Origin: a virus | DNA length: 34,636 nucleotides | Strand: one strand, 5' to 3' | IMG/VR virus record: IMGVR_UViG_3300009684_000008 | Coordinates: 1-34,636 of that record | Part shown: piece by piece, positions 13,797-19,727 of the stretch | How positions within the stretch are numbered: position 1 is the first letter of the stretch | Layout: each line of letters begins with the position of its first letter | The notes under the pieces: generated by a model | Seen by the model: the letters and a program-made list of their open reading frames with translations, nothing else | Database searches by the model: none | What the model was told of the DNA's origin: nothing | Program-made: the position numbers and the translations under genes

Positions 13797-14274
13797 CGAC
13801 AGCCTCCGCGTCTATGGGCTCGTTGGCCGTTTGGTCTGCCGGTTCGCTGATGGTGATCGCAATCTCTGACTGCACCTTGCGCAGGGCGTCGAGGTGCAAG
13901 CCGCCAATGCTGATATTCACCTGCGCCGTCTTGACGCCAAAGCGGTCGGGGTCATCGACCCCCGCCAGCCACCGCCGAGTGTCTATGCGGATCTTGGCCT
14001 TATTGATCGCGTTCGGGTCTTCGGGCACGTTGTCAGCAATGTCGAGCGTCTCCTCCGCCCACCTCTCCGCCCGCCCCCGGCGGGCCACAATGATCCGCTC
14101 GCGCACACCCGGCGTTCTGTTCAGGGTCATTCCAAGCATCTGCCGCGAAATGCCAAGCTCTGTCGCGATCGACTGAAACGTGTCGCCGTTCTCGATCCGA
14201 TCAATGACCGCATCAACGCCGCCCATCTTGGTAATGTCGGCCCACATCTGGAGCTCGATCTTCTTGCCAGCCAT
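13780..14274 (-). CDS. terS: Terminase small subunit (probable)
   Basis: A 164-aa protein with an N-terminal helix-turn-helix: the helix pair around residues 33-52 (FQSIATELGISRQMLGMTLN) would bind packaging-site DNA. It is followed by a long helix (RRGRAERWAEETLDIADN) used for oligomer formation, then the KIRIDTRRWLAGVDDPDRFG pattern found in many small terminase proteins, and an acidic tail. It sits two genes before the large subunit. It would recognise the pac or cos site, which often lies in or near its own gene; the structured gap just upstream (14275-14927) is a candidate. Confidence 0.83.
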   Translation of the reverse strand: MAGKKIELQMWADITKMGGVDAVIDRIENGDTFQSIATELGISRQMLGMTLNRTPGVRERIIVARRGRAERWAEETLDIADNVPEDPNAINKAKIRIDTRRWLAGVDDPDRFGVKTAQVNISIGGLHLDALRKVQSEIAITISEPADQTANEPIDAEAVDVTDE

Positions 14275-14709
14275 TGTGCTACCCCCGCCGCAGGTCTTGC
14301 GGCTATCTCATCTATCGCCACCATAGGCCGCGTTTGGCCAGTAAGGCAGGGGTGCCACCCTCCCGCGCCTTCCCCGCCATTATGGTTCCTGTGCGGTCCA
14401 TGTTTGAGAAGGTGCAGGTGGGCGACAAAAAAATGCCCCAGTGCGCGATAGCGCCCCAGGGCAAGTTAGCTGCAGAACCACCGGGAGGTGAGCGGCGCAG
14501 CGATGGTCGCCGTCCAGGCCTATGGATTGGTCTAGGTGTCGTTTTGGAAGGGAGCAAGGGGGTGGGCGCGGAGCGGGTTTTTCTATAATTTGCACAATTT
14601 TTTTTCGGTGAGTGTCGACCTGTCATTGACGCGGCGGGGGCGTCGGCGCGGGGCCGGGGGGGGTGCGCGCGGGCCCTGCCCTGCCCCGCATCGGGCCGCA
14701 TTCCGCTCT

Positions 14710-14725
14710 ATGTTATCGATAACAT
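14710..14725. promoter_or_regulatory. 16-bp perfect palindrome
   Basis: ATGTTATC followed directly by GATAACAT. It lies in the gene-free stretch, next to a second imperfect palindrome. The symmetry suggests a binding site for a dimeric DNA-binding protein. No partner can be named. Confidence 0.5.
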
Positions 14726-14813
14726 CCGATAATGCGTATTATGTAAAGTCTCGGTCATAACGATATCAATGGGTTAGCCGCTTTGGGGTATCAGAACACC
14801 GCGTTTATTCCCC

Positions 14814-14915
14814 TCGGTAAACACCGACCCCCTCGATCGGGGCAAAACGCTATAGCTGGACGGCTATAACGTCGGCCTCTCGCGAGGGTTGCGGCACGGT
14901 TCGGCGTCTCGCCGA
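14814..14915. other. Cluster of four hairpins (structured RNA, terminator or packaging site)
   Basis: Four inverted repeats lie in about 100 bases: TCGGT-AAAC-ACCGA (14814-14827), CCCC-6 nt-GGGG (14829-14842), TATAGC-TGGACG-GCTATA (14851-14868, extended by ACG/CGT with one mismatch) and TCGGCG-TCT-CGCCGA (14901-14915). They start 13 bases beyond the stop of the last minus-strand early gene, so they could end its transcript, but no long U-run follows. Confidence 0.5.
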
Positions 14916-14927
14916 GGGGCTCCGATG

Positions 14928-15251
14928 TCAGGTTGGCACTGTGCGCAAGCGCACACTCAGCCCTCCGAACCCCCCGCTTGTGCGCAACTGCGCACGGTCA
15001 CGCTCGAGCTCTAGCCGGTCACCGATCAGGTGCGACACGATGTCGAACTCGCGCTGCACATCGGCAAGCGTGCGCTGATCGAGTGCGACGATTGAGCCGT
15101 CGCGCGCTTCCACGCTTTCGATCAGCTCCATCACCATGTCATGCAGGCGCATGCCGGTGACATCGTCACCGATCTGCAGCATCACACTGCCATGATCGAG
15201 CGACATGCCTACGTTCATCGTCACCCGCATCGTGCCATCAAACTTGCTCAT
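14928..15251 (-). CDS. Hypothetical early protein (107 aa)
   Basis: ATG 15251 overlaps the previous stop (ATGA). The product has an N-terminal beta-rich part (DGTMRVTMNVGMSLDHGSVM) and a C-terminal long charged helix (LADVQREFDIVSHLIGDRLE). No catalytic motif, signal or membrane segment is seen, and I do not recognise it. It is the last gene of the minus-strand early group, just before the hairpin cluster. Confidence 0.65.
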   Translation of the reverse strand: MSKFDGTMRVTMNVGMSLDHGSVMLQIGDDVTGMRLHDMVMELIESVEARDGSIVALDQRTLADVQREFDIVSHLIGDRLELERDRAQLRTSGGFGGLSVRLRTVPT

Positions 15252-15472
15252 GCCGCCACCTCGATCATCTTTGGTTCACCTGGCATTGGCATCCAGTGTG
15301 TCGGCTCCATATCAAAGTCTATATACGCCCACCAAAAACCATCTGGCGTTTCGTGGTCGGTTGCTTCCCAAAATCCCATCGACATTACAAACCCAGGCGC
15401 TTCCCACCTCGGCGCGGCCAATAGGATCAAATCATGCAGCGGTGCCGTCTCGATCGGCTGCCAATCCATCAT
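15248..15472 (-). CDS. DUF551-type protein (74 aa)
   Basis: The N-terminal DWQPIETAPLHDLILLAAP and C-terminal THWMPMPGEP are the two signature ends of DUF551, a short domain common in phages of Gram-negative bacteria, with aromatic residues (FWWAYIDF) between them. Length fits a stand-alone DUF551 domain. Its biochemical role is unknown. ATG 15472 lies just after the stop of the 91-aa gene, and its own stop overlaps the next gene's start. Confidence 0.83.
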   Translation of the reverse strand: MMDWQPIETAPLHDLILLAAPRWEAPGFVMSMGFWEATDHETPDGFWWAYIDFDMEPTHWMPMPGEPKMIEVAA

Positions 15473-15474
15473 GC

Positions 15475-15750
15475 TCAGATCTCTTTCACGGTGACGGTGA
15501 CTGCCTCGGTCGTGCGCATGTACGGCGCGACAGCCGCCTCTCCCAGAGCCTCGCGCAGGGCCTTCGTGTCCAAGCTAGACCGCCCTACCATCGACACCGA
15601 CACGATGGCGTAGCGCCCCGCACGCTCGCTCTCCGGCAGTGCTACGCACGCCGCCTTCAACCCCACCTCCTCGTCTTGTAGTTTCTTGATCCTCTGCCGG
15701 ATCATTGCCAGCTTATCTGCCGGGTGGTTCAAGCCATCGGTCTCGCTCAT
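15475..15750 (-). CDS. Hypothetical early protein with an N-terminal coiled coil (91 aa)
   Basis: I choose ATG 15750 (MSETDGLNHPADKLAMIRQR) because the open frame upstream is low-complexity and a GGGGCG ribosome-binding site precedes this ATG. Residues 10-40 are a charged helix (IRQRIKKLQDEEVGLKAA); the second half has a beta pattern around YAIVSVSMVGRSSLDTKALR and an LREALG motif. I recall small phage proteins with this helix-then-LD..AL..ALG pattern in alphaproteobacterial phages, of unknown role. It follows a possible promoter at 15880-15908. Confidence 0.68.
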   Translation of the reverse strand: MSETDGLNHPADKLAMIRQRIKKLQDEEVGLKAACVALPESERAGRYAIVSVSMVGRSSLDTKALREALGEAAVAPYMRTTEAVTVTVKEI

Positions 15751-15879
15751 GTAGTGCGCCCCTGTATGCCGTCCCTGTTCGCCGTAACGTCCGCCGTCTT
15801 GGTTGCTGCCTGCCGCCTTGGTTGCTTCTGCCGTAGGCAGAACCGAAGTAGAGGAGAAGTAGAGGATCAGTAACACCTT

Positions 15880-15908
15880 AGTTTGACCATCTAGTCAACA
15901 ATCATCGC
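15880..15908 (-). promoter_or_regulatory. Possible promoter for the 91-, 74- and 107-aa genes
   Basis: On the minus strand TTGACT (15908-15903), a 17-base spacer and TGTTAC (15885-15880) resemble a sigma70-type promoter. The inverted repeat TTGAC-CATCTA-GTCAA (15893-15908) covers the -35 box and could be an operator. The -10 match is weak. Confidence 0.4.
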
Positions 15909-15937
15909 ATTGCGCTTTCGAATATTCAGTATTGGCC

Positions 15938-16552
15938 TTATCGGCCTGCGGCCTGTGCGGCTTTGAACGCATCCCTACGGCCACCTTCGCGTTTGAGCCA
16001 CGCAAACAGCGCTACATCGTCGCCATCGCCAGGATTTGGGTCAAGGGGATCTGCCCACGGCGCGATGTACGGCTTTTGTACGGACACTGGCACTGCCACT
16101 GCCGCTGGCGCTGCTGGCGCAGCTGCCACACTCTCCGGCGTTGGTTCATGCCATACGCCTCTGGCGTCTCTCGTCCATCCAGCCGCACGCTTCAAGTCGC
16201 CCGCTGCTTGGCTCTTCTCTCTGGCCGCATCGTCCCTTGCACGCTTCCGATCGGCTGACCGTTCCACCGCAGACTTCGCTGCCGCCTTCGGCGTCACCTG
16301 GCGCGCCTCCGGCGCTGGCCGCTGCAATACGCCAACGATGCGCGCCTCTGTCACCGGCACCCCTGCGGCATTGATCATCATCTTGTCATTGGAGCCATTC
16401 CAGAATGCCACTGGCGTCCCAGCCTTGCGGTTATGCTTCTCCGCCACCGATCGATAGAGGGCCGGTAGGCCGGTCATCGAGATCTGTGACCAGCACACTT
16501 GGCCATCGATCAGAGTGAACATGTGCACGATGTCATCGTCTAGTAGCGCCAT
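15938..16552 (-). CDS. Hypothetical early protein (204 aa)
   Basis: The start is ATG 16552 (MALLDDDIVHMFTLIDGQVC), with GAGG eight bases upstream; the frame extends further but without a better site. Residues 1-80 look like a small mixed domain with an FWNGSNDKMMINAAGVP core. Residues about 85-125 are a basic, Ala/Arg/Lys-rich helix (ADRKRARDDAAREKSQAAGD), then an Ala/Pro-rich linker and a C-terminal acidic-plus-helix piece ending GRRDAFKAAQAAGR. I do not recognise the family. A nucleic-acid-binding role is conceivable from the basic helix, but unproven. Confidence 0.62.
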   Translation of the reverse strand: MALLDDDIVHMFTLIDGQVCWSQISMTGLPALYRSVAEKHNRKAGTPVAFWNGSNDKMMINAAGVPVTEARIVGVLQRPAPEARQVTPKAAAKSAVERSADRKRARDDAAREKSQAAGDLKRAAGWTRDARGVWHEPTPESVAAAPAAPAAVAVPVSVQKPYIAPWADPLDPNPGDGDDVALFAWLKREGGRRDAFKAAQAAGR

Positions 16553-16919
16553 TGCAATTACCTCAACTTCTATTCTGCCGTGAGATGCCCGTATAAACCC
16601 TGCCATTTGGTAAAGCAAACACAGCCACCCACACTTCCCACCGCACTCTCCACACCTCTATAAGTCAAGTGGTGTATGTCTTGCCCCCGATCGCGCCTCG
16701 TCCGTAGTATTGATGCCCTAAAGGGGGCGCATCCAACACCACCCCCCTCTTGCTAAAGCAGAGGAGAGTGGATGTTTCCGCTCCCCCATTGTTTATGGCA
16801 GAGAGGAAAGTGCGGCATGGTAGGGCAAATGGGCATTGCAAGGTGTATGCAAGGTGTATGTAGGTGTATGTTTGGCCCCCAACAGCCCATGCAAGCGGCT
16901 CCGCTTGCCTGGCACGGCA
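16553..16919. other. 367-bp gene-free stretch with short repeats
   Basis: No gene is supported. It holds four copies of GGTGTATG (16671-16678, 16842-16849, 16853-16860, 16863-16870), an imperfect hairpin GATGCCC-TAAA-GGG...GCATC at about 16712-16733, and AT-rich patches. It lies between two minus-strand early genes, so it probably carries a promoter for the 204-aa gene and perhaps an origin-like or regulator-binding array. Confidence 0.55.
16842..16870. repeat. Tandem GGTGTATG repeats (three copies, 10-11 bp period)
   Basis: GGTGTATG starts at 16842, 16853 and 16863, spaced 11 and 10 bp, about one helical turn, so proteins bound there would lie on one DNA face. A fourth copy sits at 16671. 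This resembles iterons or an operator array. No binding protein is known. Confidence 0.65.
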
Positions 16920-17234
16920 TCACCCGCCCTCCAGTTTAGCCAGCACGACATCTGCAGTATGCAAAACACCTTTTTCCTTAGATACATAAAGCCGCAATGC
17001 CTTCACCGCCTTGGCGAGTTTGGCTTCTAGCTTTCCCCGTTCCACAGCATACAGGCGCTCAAACAATGCGTGGTGGCCCATGCAAACATCTGTGGGCGTG
17101 TCATAGTTACAGGCGCACGATTGCAAGTGCCGTGCCTCATCCAGCTCCCGCTCCAACTGTTCGATGCGGTCGGCTGCGTCATCCCACCCTTGCAAGCGTA
17201 GGGCTTCGATCATGTCTTTGTCGTTTTCACTCAT
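16920..17234 (-). CDS. Hypothetical early coiled-coil protein (104 aa)
   Basis: I choose ATG 17234 (MSENDKDMIEALRLQGWDDA), preceded by AAGGGGG at good distance. The product is almost all helix: residues 8-38 form a leucine-spaced coil (AADRIEQLERELDEARHLQ), then a CACNYDTPTDVCMGHH turn with three Cys and two His that could bind a metal, then KLAKAVKALRLYVSKEKG. I do not recognise it. It is the last of five tightly packed genes that begin with the Cro-like regulator. Confidence 0.65.
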   Translation of the reverse strand: MSENDKDMIEALRLQGWDDAADRIEQLERELDEARHLQSCACNYDTPTDVCMGHHALFERLYAVERGKLEAKLAKAVKALRLYVSKEKGVLHTADVVLAKLEGG

Positions 17235-17244
17235 GGTGGCCCCC

Positions 17245-17493
17245 TTAGTGGCTGTGGCTGGTTGCTGCATCGATCGCCTCCTCGCCGTCGAGCCCCGCCA
17301 AGGCGCTGCGCGCCAGGCTGGAGCACTCAGAGCAATAGTCGCTGGCCATCCCCCGCAGCGCGGCAATGACGGCCATCAGGCGGCTCTCTGCCGCGCCCAG
17401 ACGGTAGGCAGACACCGAGGCCAGGTGAATGGCCATGTCGCGCTCCTTGGTCAGGCGCTCGACCTCTGCATAGCTTTCTTCCTGACTGATCAT
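17245..17493 (-). CDS. Hypothetical early helical protein (82 aa)
   Basis: ATG 17493 overlaps the previous stop by one base (TGATG); the longer frame upstream is only the shadow of the neighbouring gene. The protein begins MISQEESYAEVERLTKERDM and continues as helix with a DYCSECSSLARSAL segment containing two Cys. A coiled-coil or small accessory role is possible. I do not recognise the family. Confidence 0.65.
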   Translation of the reverse strand: MISQEESYAEVERLTKERDMAIHLASVSAYRLGAAESRLMAVIAALRGMASDYCSECSSLARSALAGLDGEEAIDAATSHSH

Positions 17494-17720
17494 CACACGC
17501 CCCTCCAGTAGCTTGCCATGACCTGCGCTGGCGTCTCGACGCCATTGATCACACTGGCGCGCAGATCCTCGTCCAGGATGCGGTTGCACATGTTGCGGAT
17601 GCGCGAGGATGGCAGCCCGCACCACCTGGCCACGGCGGACGCCTGGTAATGCAAACGCATTGCCAAGATCTGCAGAAGGTCGTCGTCGTCTTCGCGGGTC
17701 TTTAGAATGTTGGCGCTCAT
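17493..17720 (-). CDS. Small helix-turn-helix-like protein (75 aa)
   Basis: ATG 17720 overlaps the RuvC-type gene's stop (ATGA). After an acidic start, residues about 26-48 (YQASAVARWCGLPSSRIRNM) look like a helix-turn-helix, followed by a short helix CNRILDEDLRASV. It may bind DNA and regulate early genes or assist replication. The motif match is by eye only. Confidence 0.62.
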   Translation of the reverse strand: MSANILKTREDDDDLLQILAMRLHYQASAVARWCGLPSSRIRNMCNRILDEDLRASVINGVETPAQVMASYWRGV

Positions 17721-18193
17721 TTCATCATCTCCGAGCCGTAGAGGGCGATCAGGGCCGCCTCGGCCCTGCCATCATCGCGCACCCTGGCGAACAGGGCCGC
17801 TTGCGCTGGGAAGCGCTGCATGGCGATCGACCGGGCTGCGCCCTTGTCGGCGCTCAGGCCGTAGTGCCGCTTCCACACGGCAGGCGTCACCCAGCGCAGC
17901 TGGTGACCGTGGCCAGCGCATGCCATCTCCAGGGCCCCTAGCTGTTGGCCAAAGCGAAACATCGAGCTGACGCCCTGCCCCGGCCTAGCCCCGACCTTCT
18001 CGATCCACACGATGGCCCCAGCCTCGCCTGCGTCGAGGATGTCGAACATGGCGTGGTGGTTGAGGTCGGTCTTGCCCTTCTGGCCCACGACCACCGGCAT
18101 GTCGTGGATGTAGAGCTGGCCAGATCCTATGTGGAGTTCGGCGATCGCGCCGCCAAATCCGGGGTCAATTCCAAAGGTGATCTGGATGCTCAC
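17717..18193 (-). CDS. RuvC-like Holliday junction resolvase
   Basis: A 158-aa RNase H-fold nuclease. Acidic residues match RuvC: Asp10 in GIDPGFGGAIA, Glu65 in VWIEKVGARPGQGVSS, and Asp140/Asp141 with Glu145 in DDGRAEAALIALYG. Length fits RuvC (about 170 aa). In phages such enzymes cut branched DNA during recombination and before packaging, which suits the Sak4-based recombination module on the other strand. The start is GTG 18193, overlapping the Cro-like gene's stop (GTGA), so both are made from one transcript under the operators at 18446-18507. Confidence 0.88.
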   Translation of the reverse strand: MSIQITFGIDPGFGGAIAELHIGSGQLYIHDMPVVVGQKGKTDLNHHAMFDILDAGEAGAIVWIEKVGARPGQGVSSMFRFGQQLGALEMACAGHGHQLRWVTPAVWKRHYGLSADKGAARSIAMQRFPAQAALFARVRDDGRAEAALIALYGSEMMK

Positions 18194-18387
18194 GCTGCCA
18201 CCCCCAGCACCCAGTCATTCGGCTGCACCATGCCTAGCGTTGCCCGGTGGATGCGGCGCATCATCTTGGGCTCAGGCACCCGCTCTTGGTTGATCCAGCG
18301 GTAGACGGCGACGTTGGACACGCCCAGCTTTTCAGCGAATGCGACGGCATTCAGGTCCATCGCGGTCAGATATTCTTGCAGCTTCAT
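18190..18387 (-). CDS. Cro-like helix-turn-helix regulator (65 aa)
   Basis: A small DNA-binding protein. Residues 11-34 (DLNAVAFAEKLGVSNVAVYR) form the helix-turn-helix, followed by WINQERVPEPKMMRRI, a pattern typical of Cro-type regulators in proteobacterial phages. It reads away from the plus-strand early operon across a 170-bp intergenic region with three ACCR-NNN-YGGT palindromes. It is thus the first candidate for binding these, as Cro binds OR in lambda. It starts a leftward operon with the RuvC-like gene. Whether it represses or activates, and its relation to the S24 repressor at 25159-25737, must be tested. Confidence 0.82.
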   Translation of the reverse strand: MKLQEYLTAMDLNAVAFAEKLGVSNVAVYRWINQERVPEPKMMRRIHRATLGMVQPNDWVLGVAA

Positions 18388-18557
18388 TGGCTCACCCCAT
18401 GCTGTTTAGCCTGCCATCACCTTAAGCATGGTGGACTGCACGAGCAACCGTTCCGGTTATTTAATCTGCACCAAATCGGTAATTGGCTGTTGACTTACCA
18501 TTCTGGTTGGCGGATGGTCTACCAAGACGGAAGCAACACAAAACGAGGACCAACGCC
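18388..18557. promoter_or_regulatory. Divergent early control region with three operator-like palindromes
   Basis: Three copies of an 11-bp palindrome lie between the Cro-like gene and the plus-strand operon: ACCG-TTC-CGGT (18447-18457, within AACCG-TTC-CGGTT), ACCA-AAT-CGGT (18470-18480) and ACCA-TTC-TGGT (18497-18507), centres 23 and 27 bp apart. A plus-strand -35 box TTGACT (18490-18495) touches the third site, but its -10 is poor. The AT-rich TTATTTAA at 18457-18464, between sites one and two, may serve the leftward promoter. An outward-facing TGGT-CT-ACCA lies at 18515-18524. The layout resembles the three-operator immunity region of lambda. Confidence 0.72.
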
Positions 18558-18770
18558 ATGAACGCCAATCAACAGATCGACAAGTTGAAGTCACAAGGCC
18601 AATACCGCGACGCCGGTATCATAGCGGCAGCAAACGGGAAGGGCCGCTCCTATGGCTGCCACTTTGGGATGCGCTCGGGATTGAACGCCGCCGTTGAAGC
18701 GTTTCAAGCGGGCTTTGATGAATTTGAAGCGGCAGAGCGCCACGCCCGCCATCTGTCAGCGTCCAACTGA
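18558..18770 (+). CDS. First gene of the rightward early operon, unknown (70 aa)
   Basis: ATG 18558 has GAGGA eight bases upstream. The 70-aa protein is helical and Gly/Ala-rich, with a NGKGRSYGCHFGMRSG centre and a C-terminal helix (AFQAGFDEFEAAERHARHL). No family is recognised. As first gene after the operator region it may be an early host-takeover or regulatory protein. The hairpin at 18782-18802 starts 11 bases after its stop. Confidence 0.72.
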   Translation: MNANQQIDKLKSQGQYRDAGIIAAANGKGRSYGCHFGMRSGLNAAVEAFQAGFDEFEAAERHARHLSASN

Positions 18771-18781
18771 CCCATCGGTTC

Positions 18782-18802
18782 GCTGGCCCCGGCAGGGCCA
18801 GC
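18782..18802 (+). terminator. Strong hairpin after the first early gene (possible attenuator)
   Basis: GCTGGCCC, a five-base loop CGGCA and GGGCCAGC make a perfect eight-pair GC-rich stem. No U-run follows, so a full stop of transcription is unlikely. It may pause polymerase, protect the upstream message end, or lower downstream gene dose. Confidence 0.45.
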
Positions 18803-18827
18803 ATCCAATGCGCCAGGGAGGATGCAA

Positions 18828-19022
18828 ATGCTGAAACTGAAAGAGCTCACCGAAGAGAGGCTGACAGCGATGTTGGTAGACGCTGATGAGGCGCTGACGC
18901 GCCGCATCGAGATGCGCGGCACTAGCACGCTCAAGTCCGATCAGGCTTGGGTCGATGAGGCGTATTGCCGCGTCATGTTCCTGCGCCAAGAGGTTGCAGC
19001 GCGGGCGGCCAAGAAGCCGTGA
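18828..19022 (+). CDS. Hypothetical early protein (64 aa)
   Basis: ATG 18828 lies six bases after GGGAGG, so it is preferred to the in-frame ATG at 18822, which is too close. The protein (MLKLKELTEERLTAMLVDAD...) is a helical, charged coil with a basic end (ARAAKKP). No family is recognised. Its stop overlaps the GTG of the next gene (GTGA). Confidence 0.7.
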   Translation: MLKLKELTEERLTAMLVDADEALTRRIEMRGTSTLKSDQAWVDEAYCRVMFLRQEVAARAAKKP

Positions 19023-19333
19023 AGCACGACACAGCTCAATCGCTTTGGCACCGGGTGCTGGTGCAGGCGGTCCGCGATGCGGTGGCTTCACCTAACGTCG
19101 TCCGCAAGAACGACAGGCTGGCCATTGGGCACGCTCAGAGCTGGCTCGAGAGTGGCGGCAATGACTTCGCCACCGTCTGCACTCTGGCAGGGCGCGACCC
19201 TGACCAGACCCGCGAATGGTGGCTCTCGATCAAAGACGATCCGGCAAAAATCACAGCCGTAAGGCTGAACATGAGGGATACAGGCAATGACACATCAAGC
19301 GCCGGTAAGCAGTTACCCAGCGATCAAAGATGA
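19019..19333 (+). CDS. Hypothetical early protein (104 aa)
   Basis: The start GTG 19019 overlaps the previous stop. Residues about 30-65 (DRLAIGHAQSWLESGGNDFA and the following TVCTLAGRDPDQTREW) match a pattern I have seen in small proteins of alphaproteobacterial phages, where a DF..VC.LAG.DP helix recurs; the function is unknown. The C-terminal 20 residues are polar. It overlaps the next gene by 47 bases. Confidence 0.65.
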   Translation: MKHDTAQSLWHRVLVQAVRDAVASPNVVRKNDRLAIGHAQSWLESGGNDFATVCTLAGRDPDQTREWWLSIKDDPAKITAVRLNMRDTGNDTSSAGKQLPSDQR

Positions 19334-19553
19334 CCAGATCCGGCAGGAATTGCAGTTTGCTTTGCACGACTGGCTCGACGGCCAGATCACCGATCGGCGT
19401 GTGACTGCGCGCCAGGCGCGGAACCGCCCCTTGCCACACCATGAGGCCGAGATGCTGAAGTCGGCATTCAATCTTGCCACCGAGGGCCGCATCTCGGTCA
19501 TTGTGAAGAAGAAGGACGGCATCACGACCTTCCTCGCGGAGCGTGTGCTGTGA
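19287..19553 (+). CDS. Hypothetical early protein (88 aa)
   Basis: ATG 19287 starts inside the previous gene in another frame. The protein has a helical body with basic residues (DRRVTARQARNRPLPHHEAE) and ends with a beta hairpin (RISVIVKKKDGITTFLAERV). No catalytic motif is visible, and no family is recognised. Its TGA overlaps a GTG that starts a 26-aa membrane peptide. Confidence 0.65.
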   Translation: MTHQAPVSSYPAIKDDQIRQELQFALHDWLDGQITDRRVTARQARNRPLPHHEAEMLKSAFNLATEGRISVIVKKKDGITTFLAERVL

Positions 19554-19630
19554 GCGCTGCGAAGGCCATCGAGCTGGCAGCCGAGATCTTCGTGTGCGCC
19601 GTGTTCTTTTATGTCTTCTGTCTTCTGTAA
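19550..19630 (+). CDS. Tiny membrane peptide (26 aa), translationally coupled
   Basis: GTG 19550 overlaps the previous stop by four bases (GTGA) and opens 26 codons to TAA 19630. The product (MSAAKAIELAAEIFVCAVFF, then YVFCLL) is a single membrane helix. Coupling and composition suggest a real peptide, perhaps acting on the host membrane or a membrane enzyme. It is followed by a seven-T run (19642-19648) and then the internal promoter before the Sak4-like gene. Confidence 0.5.
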   Translation: MSAAKAIELAAEIFVCAVFFYVFCLL

Positions 19631-19663
19631 GATCGGACCGCTTTTTTTAACGCCCAATCGAAT

Positions 19664-19702
19664 ACCGATATGGTTGCTAACTGAAAACCGTTGCGGTAGG
19701 CT
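19664..19702 (+). promoter_or_regulatory. Internal promoter with two operator-like palindromes before the Sak4-like gene
   Basis: TTGCTA (19674-19679), a 17-base spacer and TAGGCT (19697-19702) form a possible promoter. ACCG-ATA-TGGT (19664-19674) touches the -35 and ACCG-TTG-CGGT (19687-19697) fills the spacer. Both match the palindrome seen three times at 18446-18507, so the same regulator could repress this promoter. Confidence 0.6.
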
Positions 19703-19727
19703 GCACATCTTGTCTCTGGAGGGAACA

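Larger units (their letters stand above)
14275..14927. other. 653-bp gene-free stretch upstream of the small terminase gene
   Basis: No convincing gene is seen on either strand. It contains an AT-rich patch at about 14582-14610 with an eight-T run, a very GC-rich tract at 14635-14700, a 16-bp palindrome (14710-14725) beside a near-palindrome ATAAT-GCGT-ATTAT (about 14728-14741), and a cluster of hairpins at 14814-14915. It separates the end of the minus-strand early genes from the terminase operon. It could hold the late promoter, a packaging site, an origin or a structured RNA. On the minus strand the sequence TATAGA at 14587-14582 could be a -10 box for the terminase genes, but no good -35 goes with it. 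Confidence 0.6.

Noticed and set aside
12571-13869. 432-codon plus-strand frame
   Set aside because: It is antisense to the large terminase, whose motifs fit fully. High GC content produces long antisense frames.
14312-14701. 129-codon minus-strand frame in the gap before terS
   Set aside because: Arg/Pro-rich low-complexity composition, no ribosome-binding site, and it spans the GC-rich tract. It looks like a chance frame.
16793-16987. 64-codon minus-strand frame over the GGTGTATG repeats
   Set aside because: It overlaps the 104-aa gene in another frame, has no start signal, and its Thr/His-Pro repeats come from the DNA repeat.
19631-19650. Intrinsic terminator with the seven-T run before the Sak4-like promoter
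   Set aside because: No convincing stem precedes the T-run, so only the T-run itself is noted.
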